From Comamonas sp. (lineage in GTDB: Bacteria > Pseudomonadota > Gammaproteobacteria > Burkholderiales > Burkholderiaceae_C): a stretch of 47,874 bases of DNA. This document shows, piece by piece, positions 41,901 through 47,874 of the stretch. The stretch's first letter is position 1. Each line of letters begins with the position of its first letter. The DNA lies in assembly GCA_028690035.1 (NCBI GenBank), contig JAQVCA010000012.1, positions 1 through 47,874 of the forward strand. Reading direction: 5' to 3'. The notes beneath the pieces were generated by a model, which did no database searches, had not been told where the DNA came from, and was given only the letters and a program-made list of their open reading frames with translations. The translations under genes and the position numbers were made by a program.

Positions 41901-42466
41901 TTGGCACTGAAGTCACTTTGGTGAAAGATACCACCAGCCCGGCGATCACAGTCGCTGCTGCAACCGGCAGCGTGGTCACCGCAACGCTGAAAGTGTCTGA
42001 CAGCGCCACAACGCCGAACGTCGCGACGCACACAGCCAACAAGGTGGTGATCGGTACGGCTGATCCGGATACGATCGATCTCGGTACTGCCAACAACTAC
42101 GTCTTCACCTTTGATGGTGCCGACGTTCTGCAGTTCACCAACGCAGCGGCCAGCACGCGCGTGATTGCTGACTTCACCGTCGGCACGGACAAGATTGACT
42201 TGGCCACAGCGGCCTTCACCGAACTGACGACTGCATCTACTGGTGCGCTGAATACCGCTGACTTCTTGTCGGTCGCCAGTGAAGCAGCACTGACTGGTAA
42301 CTCGGTTGCTGCAGCCACCGATGCCCAGGCTATCGTTTACCTGCAGGACACCGGCGCGCTGTACTACAACACTGACGGCGATACGGCAGGTGGTTTGGTG
42401 CTGATCGCTACCCTGGTGGGCAGCCCGAATGATCTGGCTTTCGGCGACTTCACCGCCACCGTCTAA
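38903..42466 (+). CDS. Large Ig-like/SwmB surface protein with bluetail-type C-terminus
   Basis: This 1187-residue protein has no Sec signal. Residues 1-80 match the start of the 44699 protein (NNGAIANTITF, FAGDNG, VLVKTSATTA). Two tandem units of about 111 residues (about 89-311) follow, then bacterial Ig-like domains at about 360-710 (ITGTAPDGVTKVYIYNNGG; VDTKAPSAPSVTAIKGA). Two SwmB-like domains are at about 730-960 (AIQDTAGNDAATL, AIQDAAGNDAAAL), and a C-terminal domain of the bluetail type used by type I substrates closes the protein (VIADFTVGTDKIDLA, IVYLQDTGALYYNTDGD). AAAGGT precedes the ATG. It may be an S-layer-like or adhesive protein. Expression may depend on sigma-28. Confidence 0.88.
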   Translation: MADIAITTNSKILNEVAGNNGAIANTITFTATGGKFAGDNGAVLGLVEGTPKGLQAVLVKTSATTAKLSFTGAAEAHGSGNGNVVKQVTTTDNVAVTAQVDTITLSGTYAEGDEITVSGVATDNVIYTVAAGDIGTDDAATREAIAAKLVTAINEATDKTVTAEATANGQLTLTATTAGTPFTATATETSANGTIAGETTTDNVAAAVAQVNTITLSGTYAAGDKITVSGVAGAAVEYTVLAEDVTGDDAADAEAIAAKLVTAINTATGKTVTAEATAANGVLTLTATTPGTPIDAAVTSTNPADPIPGPTVTFFAKDFVTVDDTFPSDGVVVNDITFAFNNPAAAKTLALVAPTGAGTSETYNKTTLPEITGTAPDGVTKVYIYNNGGTKPVGEATVTDNGWKFKLPTDKLKDGAYNLTASTAADGKGAMTAGFAFTVDTKAPSAPSVTAIKGAISDVTPVLTGKAEKFAKVEVFADEAQTKSLGVTFANAKGVWTLQVEDPALLGAADATYKITAKAIDAAGNETKSKKAVDLTIDTKIDTPTLEATTVAKKNTVALKGKVEGETGGTLQLYGGEDGSVALGKVIKIAKDGSWKSSIKLTEGKHLLSVVATDAAGNVSANSVIDAQATVTIDTFTATPTLELDKDGSGNVIGVKGTAEAGAKVKITIGKKTLEATALADGTWSKSFDGFTPDSTTKAQTIKAVATDTATNVSKPSTAVTHTFVAATPDTTAPTFVSAATNTDGTKVILTYSEALHATTAVKEAFAVDVAGSPNVVTGVAVVGSTVELTLKDAITTGQSVKVGYTAPTADNKVNTNAAIQDTAGNDAATLTATTVVENKVAATGDTTAPEFASVATSDDGKIVLTYDEDLDGTAPTEDLFVVTTGVDDTANAVTDVAVSGKTVTLTLATPIANGVTNINVAYKAPAPDAATTNAAIQDAAGNDAAALPATAVTNTVGAAVDDTAPTISDFIVASETTLTLKSNEAGTAGLYNDSDDALIGTEVTLVKDTTSPAITVAAATGSVVTATLKVSDSATTPNVATHTANKVVIGTADPDTIDLGTANNYVFTFDGADVLQFTNAAASTRVIADFTVGTDKIDLATAAFTELTTASTGALNTADFLSVASEAALTGNSVAAATDAQAIVYLQDTGALYYNTDGDTAGGLVLIATLVGSPNDLAFGDFTATV

Positions 42467-42501
42467 ACCTTCCCACAGCCACCGCCTACCCCGGTAGCCT
42501 C

Positions 42502-42669
42502 GTAGGTTGGGTTGCGTGCAACCCAACATAACCGGTGACCAGGCCACACCATCCGGCCATGCCAACCGCCTTATCCCTTCGGGGGTCGGGCGGTTTTTTT
42601 ATGGGGCGTTGCGGATGGCGCTGGTGGGCGATGCGGGCTATGTTGGGTTGCTGGTGCAACCCAACCTAC
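42502..42669 (+). repeat. REPIN D
   Basis: Left arm GTAGGTTGGGTTGCGTGCAA and the inverted right arm ending CTAC enclose a longer, diverged interior. It begins 35 bp after the large surface gene and supplies its terminator. Confidence 0.85.
42565..42600 (+). terminator. Intrinsic terminator inside REPIN D
   Basis: CCGCC/GGCGG with CCC-TTCG-GGGG inside gives a strong stem-tetraloop, followed by TTTTTTT. It suits termination of the 38903 gene. Confidence 0.75.
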
Positions 42670-42696
42670 GGGTTACGGAGGCGGCGGCTGGAAATT

Positions 42697-42712
42697 AAAA
42701 GGACACCCACTT
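42697..42712 (+). repeat. R1 repeat, partial copy 9
   Basis: AAAAGGACACCCACTT then diverges to AAGGTCAGCC, as does copy 12. It begins a 193-bp segment duplicated at 44016-44208. Confidence 0.75.
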
Positions 42713-42724
42713 AAGGTCAGCCGG

Positions 42725-42889
42725 TTACACAAAAGTTGCCGCTGAAACCCCAAAACGCGTGCCCAGAGCCCGAACTTGGCGAAGGTTGAGCTCACGTTTT
42801 CCCTTCAGGATTTCCGAGACCACCCCCTGACTGCCGACCTCGGGAAGGTCGCTTTGCTTGAGGCCGTGCTGCTCCATCAGAAACTTCAG
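42725..42889 (-). pseudogene. Duplicated 3' fragment of HigA-like antitoxin gene
   Basis: It encodes the last 54 or so residues (KFLMEQHGLKQSDLPEVGSQ, then SEILKGKRELNLRQVRALG) of the antitoxin at 44044-44457, apparently without any base change, including the same stop. It is cut at 42889, where REPIN E begins. The open frame that continues into the REPIN is not a natural N-terminus. Confidence 0.85.
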
Positions 42890-42893
42890 CCTC

Positions 42894-43067
42894 GTAGGTT
42901 GGGTTGCGTGCAACCCAACACCACGCGGTAACCGGGCCGCATCATCCGGCCCACACAAACCGCTTCATCCCTTCGGGGCTGGGGCGGTTTTTTCATGGGG
43001 GCGGCGTGCGTTGCGGGGGGCGGGTGTTGTACGGGCAATGTTGGGTTGCTGGTGCAACCCAACCTAT
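42894..43067 (+). repeat. REPIN E
   Basis: A GTAG-palindrome pair with the usual CTTCGGGGCTGGGGCGG interior; the right end has decayed to CTAT. It interrupts the duplicated antitoxin fragment. Confidence 0.85.
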
Positions 43068-43074
43068 GCGGGTT

Positions 43075-43155
43075 AAAAGGACACCCACTTTAGTGGAGCG
43101 GTTTTTTTAAGCCAAATCGGCCTCTGGCCCTTACCCAGCAAGCGCGGGCAGCTAT
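43075..43155 (+). repeat. R1 repeat, copy 10
   Basis: A full-length copy 7 bp after REPIN E and 15 bp before REPIN F. It opens the fourth R1-REPIN-R1 composite. Confidence 0.9.
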
Positions 43156-43170
43156 GAAAAACGCAGCCTC

Positions 43171-43353
43171 GTAGGTTGGGTTGCGTGCAACCCAACACCA
43201 CGCGGTAACCGACACACATTGCCGGGTTCAACCACCCGGTCTATGCAAACCGCCTTATCCCTTCGGGGGGCGGGCGGTTTTTGCATGGGGCGGTTTTTGC
43301 ATGGGGCGGGTGTTGTGCGGGCAATGTTGGGTTGCTGGTGCAACCCAACCTAC
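43171..43353 (+). repeat. REPIN F
   Basis: The longest copy. Its interior has GCGGTTTTTGCATGGGGCGG duplicated in part, which explains the extra length. Confidence 0.85.
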
Positions 43354-43379
43354 GGGGTTCGGACGGTTTTTGCGCGGTT

Positions 43380-43460
43380 AAAAGGACACCCACTTTAGTG
43401 GAGCGGTTTTTTTAAGCCAAATCGGCCTCTAGCGCTTACCCAGCAAGCGCGGGCAGCTAT
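43380..43460 (+). repeat. R1 repeat, copy 11
   Basis: A full-length copy closing the fourth composite, preceded by GCGCGGTT. Confidence 0.9.
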
Positions 43461-43527
43461 GGTTTTTTGGCACCCCCGCCACCCCAGACACACCCGCCCC
43501 AGCACCACGGACGATGCGCGTGTGGGA

Positions 43528-43553
43528 AGGGGCGAACACACGGGTTCGCCCCT
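43528..43553 (+). repeat. Strong hairpin, GGGGCGAAC type
   Basis: AGGGGCGAAC and GTTCGCCCCT are perfect 10-base arms around a 6-base loop. It lies in the 137-bp gap between R1 copy 11 and the small ORF at 43598. No T-run follows, so termination is uncertain. Confidence 0.6.
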
Positions 43554-43597
43554 GCCATCGCCTTGACGCATGGTTCCAATAATGACACCATTCAAGC

Positions 43598-43684
43598 ATG
43601 AGTTCTGTCCAAAAAATTCTCAAGCAGTTGCGCCAAGTACTACAAGCCATAGACAAACTGAAAGGAAAAACCCATGGGCCTTGA
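43598..43684 (+). CDS. 28-residue ORF overlapping the hicB-like start
   Basis: The frame MSSVQKILKQLRQVLQAIDK then LKGKTHGP ends 11 bases inside the hicB-like gene. It is amphipathic and lysine-rich, predicted as one helix. It is too short and unlike HicA to be the usual toxin. It may be a leader or translation-coupling peptide, or a toxin remnant. No family recognised. Confidence 0.3.
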   Translation: MSSVQKILKQLRQVLQAIDKLKGKTHGP

Positions 43685-43997
43685 TCATTACACCTACCGC
43701 GTCACGTGGTCGCCAGAAGATGGCGAGCATGTGGGTTTGTGCGTCGAGTTTCCCTCGCTCAGCTGGCTGGCCGCCACCCCGGAGGCCGCTTTGGCGGGCG
43801 TGCGCCAATTGGTGGCCGAGGTGGTGGCAGACCTGGAAGCCGCAGGCGACCCCGTACCGCAGCCTTTGGCCGAAAAACACTACAGCGGTGAGTTTCGCGT
43901 GCGCATTCCGCCAGAACTGCACCGCCAGCTGGTTTTTATGGCCGCAGAGCAAGGCATTAGCCTCAATCGCCTGGCCAGTGCCAAACTGGCCGGATAA
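43674..43997 (+). CDS. HicB-family antitoxin-like protein
   Basis: This 107-residue protein has the HicB partial RNase H-like fold sequence (HYTYRVTWSPEDGEHVGLCV, EFPSLSWLAATPEAALAGV) and a C-terminal ribbon-helix-helix-type part (YSGEFRVRIPPELHRQLVFM, AAEQGISLNRLASAKLAG). HicB proteins neutralise the HicA toxin and repress their operon. No HicA toxin is adjacent: upstream is only a 28-residue ORF and downstream is a partial R1 and a gene on the other strand, so it appears orphaned. GGAAAAA precedes the ATG. Confidence 0.85.
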   Translation: MGLDHYTYRVTWSPEDGEHVGLCVEFPSLSWLAATPEAALAGVRQLVAEVVADLEAAGDPVPQPLAEKHYSGEFRVRIPPELHRQLVFMAAEQGISLNRLASAKLAG

Positions 43998-44015
43998 ATG
44001 GGCCGCCGCAAAACT

Positions 44016-44031
44016 AAAAGGACACCCACTT
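44016..44031 (+). repeat. R1 repeat, partial copy 12
   Basis: AAAAGGACACCCACTT then AAGGTCAGCC, the same truncated form as copy 9. It sits 12 bp past the antitoxin stop, on its 3' side. Confidence 0.75.
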
Positions 44032-44043
44032 AAGGTCAGCCGG

Positions 44044-44457
44044 TTACACAAAAGTTGCCGCTGAAACCCCAAAACGCGTGCCCAGAGCCCGAACTTGGCG
44101 AAGGTTGAGCTCACGTTTTCCCTTCAGGATTTCCGAGACCACCCCCTGACTGCCGACCTCGGGAAGGTCGCTTTGCTTGAGGCCGTGCTGCTCCATCAGA
44201 AACTTCAGGGCTTGCACGCCGGTGGTGTCGGGCAGCGGGTGATGCTCAGCTTCGTAGTCTTCGATCAGGTCGCCAACGATATCGACCAAGCCCATGGCGG
44301 GATGGCTTTCGTCGCCCTGGGTTTCATCCAGCAGGGCTTTGAGGATTTCGGTCATCCGTGCGTAGTGCGCCTCGTCCCGAATGGGGGCGATGTCGGTAGC
44401 AGCACGGAATTGTTCCCAGACCGGGAGCAGGTGTTTGATGTTGATAGGTGCATTCAT
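44044..44457 (-). CDS. HigA-like antitoxin (COG5499-type HTH regulator), orphan
   Basis: This 137-residue protein has an N-terminal helical part (HLLPVWEQFRAATDIAPIRD, HYARMTEILKALLDE) and a C-terminal helix-turn-helix (LKFLMEQHGLKQSDLPEVGS, VSEILKGKRELNLRQVRAL). This is the COG5499 antitoxin type, usually encoded just downstream of a HigB toxin. Here the upstream side (44458-44493) runs into an R1 repeat within 37 bp, so the toxin gene is missing. The last 165 bases are duplicated at 42725-42889. Confidence 0.85.
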   Translation of the reverse strand: MNAPINIKHLLPVWEQFRAATDIAPIRDEAHYARMTEILKALLDETQGDESHPAMGLVDIVGDLIEDYEAEHHPLPDTTGVQALKFLMEQHGLKQSDLPEVGSQGVVSEILKGKRELNLRQVRALGTRFGVSAATFV

Positions 44458-44493
44458 GATGGGCCTTTCCTCGAAACTTCGCGCTCGCGCCTA

Positions 44494-44574
44494 AAAAGGA
44501 CACCCACTTTAGTGGAGCGGTTTTTTTAAGCCAAATCGGCCTCTAACCCTTACCCATCAAGCGCGGGCAGCTAT
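44494..44574 (+). repeat. R1 repeat, copy 13
   Basis: A full-length copy at the position expected for the missing toxin gene of the orphan antitoxin. Confidence 0.9.
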
Positions 44575-44607
44575 CAAATAAAAAGCAACTTGGGCATATA
44601 CCCTTGA

Positions 44608-44642
44608 ACTGGGGGTGTTAACCGTGCCACTATCAAAGCATG
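44608..44642 (+). promoter_or_regulatory. Possible promoter of the 44699 gene
   Basis: TTGAAC-N18-CACTAT resembles a weak sigma-70 promoter about 60 bp upstream of the start codon. No sigma-28-like motif was seen here, unlike the paralogous 38903 gene. Confidence 0.3.
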
Positions 44643-44698
44643 TGCAAGCCGGGGCTGGGTTGTAATCCAGCGCCATGTTTACTGAAAAGGAAGTCACC

Positions 44699-47600
44699 AT
44701 GCCTATCACCATCGCCACCGACACCAGCGCGTTCACCTTTAAAGAAGTGGCTGTGAACAACGGCGCCATCGCCAACGCGCTGACGTTGACCATTTCGGGC
44801 GGCACCTTTGCGGGCGACAACGGCGACTCGTTGTTGCTGGACAGCAATACGGTGACGGGCGTGCCTGCCGGGTTGACGCCGGTGCTGGTCAAGACCTCGG
44901 CCACCACGGCGCGGCTGACGTTCAAGGGCACGGCCAGCGCGCACGCGCACGCGCAAGATGTCAGCGACCTGACGGTGAGTTTCAAGGCCGCGCAATTTGC
45001 CACGGGCGGTTCGGATGTGGCCATCGAGGGCCTGAAGATCGACTTTGCCGATGCCGCCACCGCCCAAACCCTGAGCCTGGTGGCCCCGGCGGGTGCGCAC
45101 ACCGGCATGTTCTACAACGCCGGCAACCTGCCCACCATCACCGGCACAGCCCCCGACGGTACCGACAAGGTGTACATCTACAACCACGGTGGCACCAAGC
45201 CCATCGGCACGGCGCTGGTCAATGCCGAAAGCGATACCTGGTCGTTCAAGCTGCCCGCCGACAAGCTGAAACAGGGCGCCTACCACCTGACAGCCAGCAC
45301 CGCCGCAGACGGCAAGGGCGCCATGAGCGCCGGGTTTGCCTTTACCGTGGACAGCAAGGCCCCGGCGGCGCCGACGGTGACGGCCATCAAGGGCGCCAGC
45401 AGCGATGTGACGCCGCTGCTGACGGGCAAGGCCGAAAAAGGCGCCACGGTTGAAGTGTTTGCCGGTGGCGTTTCGCTGGGCAGCACCAGCGCCAATGCCA
45501 AGGGCGCCTGGGCGCTGCAGGTGACCGACGCCACCATCCTGGGTGCAGCCGACAAAACCTACCAGATCACCGCCACCGCCACCGATGCGGCGGGCAATGC
45601 CACCAGCAGCAAAAAACCCATGGCGCTGACCATCGACACCGCAATTGCCACGCCCACGCTGCAGGTGGCTGCGCCCAACAAGAGCACGGTGGCTGTCAGC
45701 GGCGCGGGCGAAGTGGGCGCCACGGTGCAGCTGTACGGTGGCGCCGATGGCGCGCTGGCGCTGGGCAAGCCCATCAAAATCGGCAAAACCGGCAACTGGA
45801 AGGCATCGGTCAAGCTCATGGACGGCGCGCACCAGCTCAGCGTGGTGGCCACCGATGCGGCGGGCAATATCTCGGGCCACAGCGCCATCCAGGCCGTGAC
45901 CATCGACCTCTTCACGCCCACGCCCACGCTGGAGCTGGTGAAGAATGCGCAGGAATATCTGACCGGCTTCAAAGGCACGGCGGAAGCCGGTGCCACGGTC
46001 ACGCTGTGGGTGGGCAGCACGGCGACGTCGCTCACGGCCATTGCGGATGCAAATGGTGTGTGGGAAATCACCGACATCTCGAAGTTCACCCCGCCCAAGT
46101 TCGGCGCGGATCTGACGTTCAAGGCCATTGCCAAAGATGCCAGCAAGAACGTGAGCAAGTTTTCCGCTACGGTAACGCACAACTTCCCGGCGATTGGACA
46201 GGACATCACTGGCACCCCAAATTCCGACACCCTGGACGGCACGGCCGCTGCGGAGCTGATCAACGGCGATGCGGGCAACGACACCATCGACGGCAAGGCG
46301 GGCAACGACACCATCCTGGGCGGTGCAGGCAACGACACCATCACCGGCGGCACGGGCAGCGACACCCTGACCGGCGGTGCGGGGGCCGACAGCATTACTG
46401 GCGCGGATGGCACCGACACAGTGTCGTATGCCGATGTGACCGACGCCACCGCGCACAGCTTGAGCGGCGTGGCGGGCGTGGCGGTGAACCTGTCTGCGGC
46501 CGAGATTGCGCCAGAGACCATCGCCACGGCCATGGGCGGCACGATCGTGCTGGGCGGTGGCGATGGGGCGGCGGGCGCGGCATTGGCCGCAGGCACGGCC
46601 GGCTACCTGGCCACGGCTGCTGGTGACAGCACCGCAGCGATGGGCACCAACCGCGACACGCTGGCCACCATTGAAAACATCGAGGGCTCGGCCCTGGGCG
46701 ATTACCTGGTGGGTGACGCCACGGCCAACAAGATCGACGGCGGCGCCGGCAACGACGTCATTCTGGGCAACGACGGCAACGATGTGCTCATCGGCGGCGC
46801 GGGCAACGACACCCTGACGGGCGGCACGGGCAACGACAGCCTGACCGGCGGTCTGGGCGTTGACACCTTCACCATCACAACCACCACCGCCGACACCGAC
46901 ACCATCACCGACTGGGGCGATGGTGCTGACGTGCTGGCCGGCACCGCCATCGAGGGACAAACGCTGAAGGTGACGATCGCCGACACCTCCGCCACGGCTT
47001 TTGACGCGACAGCGGCCTTCACCGCGCACGGCGTGGTGAGCGTGAGCGGGGGCGCGGCCAGCGACAGCATCACCGGCGGCGCCAACAACGACACGCTCGA
47101 CGGCGGTGACGGCGACGACATGCTCAACGGCGGTGACGGCGACGACACCCTGAGCGGCGCTGCGGGCAACGACACCCTGACCGGCGGTCTGGGCGCCGAC
47201 ACCTTCACCATCACCAGCACCGCCGCCGATACCGACACCATCACCGACTGGGGCGTGGGCGGCGATGGCCACGCCGATGTGCTCGCCGGTGAAGCCTTTG
47301 CCGGGCAAACCTTGATCGTCACCATCGCGGACAACTCAACCACCGCCTTCAGCGCCGCGACGGCCTTTGCCACCAAGGGCGTGGTACATGTGACCGGCGG
47401 CGAAGCCTTGGACACCATCACCGGCGGGGGCGGCAACGACACCCTCGTCGGCGGCGGTGGTGGCGACAGCATCCAGGGCGGTGCGGGCGCCGACACCATC
47501 ACCGGCGGCACGGGCAGCGACCTGCTCACGGGCGGCAGTGGTGTCGATACCTTTGTGTTCGATGCGAATGCGGTAGAAAACGGCGAAGACACCATCACCG

Positions 47601-47874
47601 ACTTTGTCTTTGGCGCAGCGGGCGACAAGCTGGACTTCCGCGCCTTCCTGGGCACCACACCCACCCGGGCCTTCTACGAAGTGGACGGCACCGGCACCAC
47701 CATCACCGGCGATGGCGTGGCTGCCGACGCGACAGGGGCCATCCCCTTGGCCGACATTGCCAACAAGGTGGTGCTGGTGACCACCATGGACATTGCCACG
47801 CAAACGGTGGATGAGGACACGCTGTTCGGTGCCAGCAAGGCTTTTGCCGCCGAGGGCGATCCGTCCACCCCCAT
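44699..47874 (+). CDS. RTX surface protein with Ig-like domains, partial (runs off right edge)
   Basis: The frame is open from the ATG at 44699 (AAAAGGAAG upstream) through 1058 codons to the window end with no stop. The N-terminus and the Ig-like part are paralogous to the 38903 protein (NNGAIANALTL, FAGDNGDS, VLVKTSATTA; ITGTAPDGTDKVYIYNHGGT; VDSKAPAAPTVTAIKGASSD). From about residue 520 it changes to RTX nonapeptides in several blocks (GDAGNDTIDGKAGNDTILGG; GGAGNDVILGNDGNDVLIGG; GGDGDDMLNGGDGDDTLSG), split by repeated TFTITTT-ADTDTITDWG spacers. It should bind calcium outside the cell and be a type I secretion substrate; the secretion tail lies beyond the window. Confidence 0.9.
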   Translation, partial: MPITIATDTSAFTFKEVAVNNGAIANALTLTISGGTFAGDNGDSLLLDSNTVTGVPAGLTPVLVKTSATTARLTFKGTASAHAHAQDVSDLTVSFKAAQFATGGSDVAIEGLKIDFADAATAQTLSLVAPAGAHTGMFYNAGNLPTITGTAPDGTDKVYIYNHGGTKPIGTALVNAESDTWSFKLPADKLKQGAYHLTASTAADGKGAMSAGFAFTVDSKAPAAPTVTAIKGASSDVTPLLTGKAEKGATVEVFAGGVSLGSTSANAKGAWALQVTDATILGAADKTYQITATATDAAGNATSSKKPMALTIDTAIATPTLQVAAPNKSTVAVSGAGEVGATVQLYGGADGALALGKPIKIGKTGNWKASVKLMDGAHQLSVVATDAAGNISGHSAIQAVTIDLFTPTPTLELVKNAQEYLTGFKGTAEAGATVTLWVGSTATSLTAIADANGVWEITDISKFTPPKFGADLTFKAIAKDASKNVSKFSATVTHNFPAIGQDITGTPNSDTLDGTAAAELINGDAGNDTIDGKAGNDTILGGAGNDTITGGTGSDTLTGGAGADSITGADGTDTVSYADVTDATAHSLSGVAGVAVNLSAAEIAPETIATAMGGTIVLGGGDGAAGAALAAGTAGYLATAAGDSTAAMGTNRDTLATIENIEGSALGDYLVGDATANKIDGGAGNDVILGNDGNDVLIGGAGNDTLTGGTGNDSLTGGLGVDTFTITTTTADTDTITDWGDGADVLAGTAIEGQTLKVTIADTSATAFDATAAFTAHGVVSVSGGAASDSITGGANNDTLDGGDGDDMLNGGDGDDTLSGAAGNDTLTGGLGADTFTITSTAADTDTITDWGVGGDGHADVLAGEAFAGQTLIVTIADNSTTAFSAATAFATKGVVHVTGGEALDTITGGGGNDTLVGGGGGDSIQGGAGADTITGGTGSDLLTGGSGVDTFVFDANAVENGEDTITDFVFGAAGDKLDFRAFLGTTPTRAFYEVDGTGTTITGDGVAADATGAIPLADIANKVVLVTTMDIATQTVDEDTLFGASKAFAAEGDPSTP

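Noticed and set aside
38867..42565. 1232-residue minus-strand frame opposite the 38903 surface protein
   Set aside because: The plus strand has a ribosome site, Ig-like and SwmB domains and a bluetail-like end; the minus frame shows no domain and is a composition shadow.
165..44574. R1 copies as a CRISPR array or as guide-RNA repeats for the TnpB-like protein
   Set aside because: Spacing is irregular, copies are scattered over 44 kb, and they have REP/terminator features; no evidence links them to the TnpB-like protein.
44633..47308. 891-residue minus-strand frame opposite the RTX protein
   Set aside because: The plus strand encodes clear RTX nonapeptides; the antisense frame is a by-product of the GGCGGC-type repeats.

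Overview
The window looks like a chromosomal segment of a GC-rich betaproteobacterium, most probably Comamonadaceae. Reasons are the argB-slmA gene order, the intergenic repeat built around AGCTGC-CGCGCTTGCTG (a type I associate with comamonads), and GC-rich codon use throughout. No rRNA, tRNA or CRISPR array was seen. The last gene runs off the right edge and the left edge holds only a remnant.

Layout. (1) 1-2990 is a repeat-rich patch. Three R1-REPIN-R1 composites surround a RelE/HigB-HigA-type toxin-antitoxin pair, one frameshifted and one fragmentary copy of a DUF3617 gene, and the N-terminal relic of a REP-associated tyrosine transposase. (2) 2996-5261, minus strand, is argB-slmA-tetR. 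(3) 5438-6538 is a WecA/MraY-type sugar-phosphate transferase. (4) 14379-6574, minus strand, is a type I secretion operon: a RuvC-less TnpB-like protein, two PrtD-type ABC half-transporters, a HlyD-type adaptor, a TolC-type outer-membrane protein and a family 2 glycosyltransferase. (5) 14490-15510 holds an 81-residue unknown ORF and an EF-hand protein whose upstream side is cut by an R1 repeat. (6) 15581-32777, minus strand, holds three likely secreted proteins: a delta-60-repeat protein, a serralysin-like metalloprotease, and a giant 4378-residue adhesin with a C-type lectin domain, cadherin/Ig-like repeats and RTX repeats. (7) 32893-35584 is a 7TMR-DISM histidine kinase and response regulator, divergent from the giant gene. 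(8) 35551-38534 holds a glycosyltransferase, a SapC-family protein and a small unknown partner. (9) 38903-42466 and 44699-end are two paralogous Ig-like surface proteins of type I secretion style (bluetail-like or RTX C-terminus). A second repeat patch with orphan antitoxins lies between them.

How it may work together (inference). The type I machinery at 7.5-13.8 kb probably exports some or all of the six nearby large or Ca-binding proteins. SapC, the glycosyltransferases and the kinase/regulator pair fit a cell-surface or S-layer-like programme. The 38903 gene has a sequence matching a sigma-28 (FliA) promoter, which would tie one surface protein to motility control.

The most unusual items are: the TnpB N-terminal-like protein that opens the secretion operon and stops where RuvC should begin; a domain of about 105 residues found once each in the delta-60 protein and the protease and twice at the end of the giant adhesin; and the alternating R1/REPIN composite repeats that carry duplicated 3' ends of neighbouring genes.
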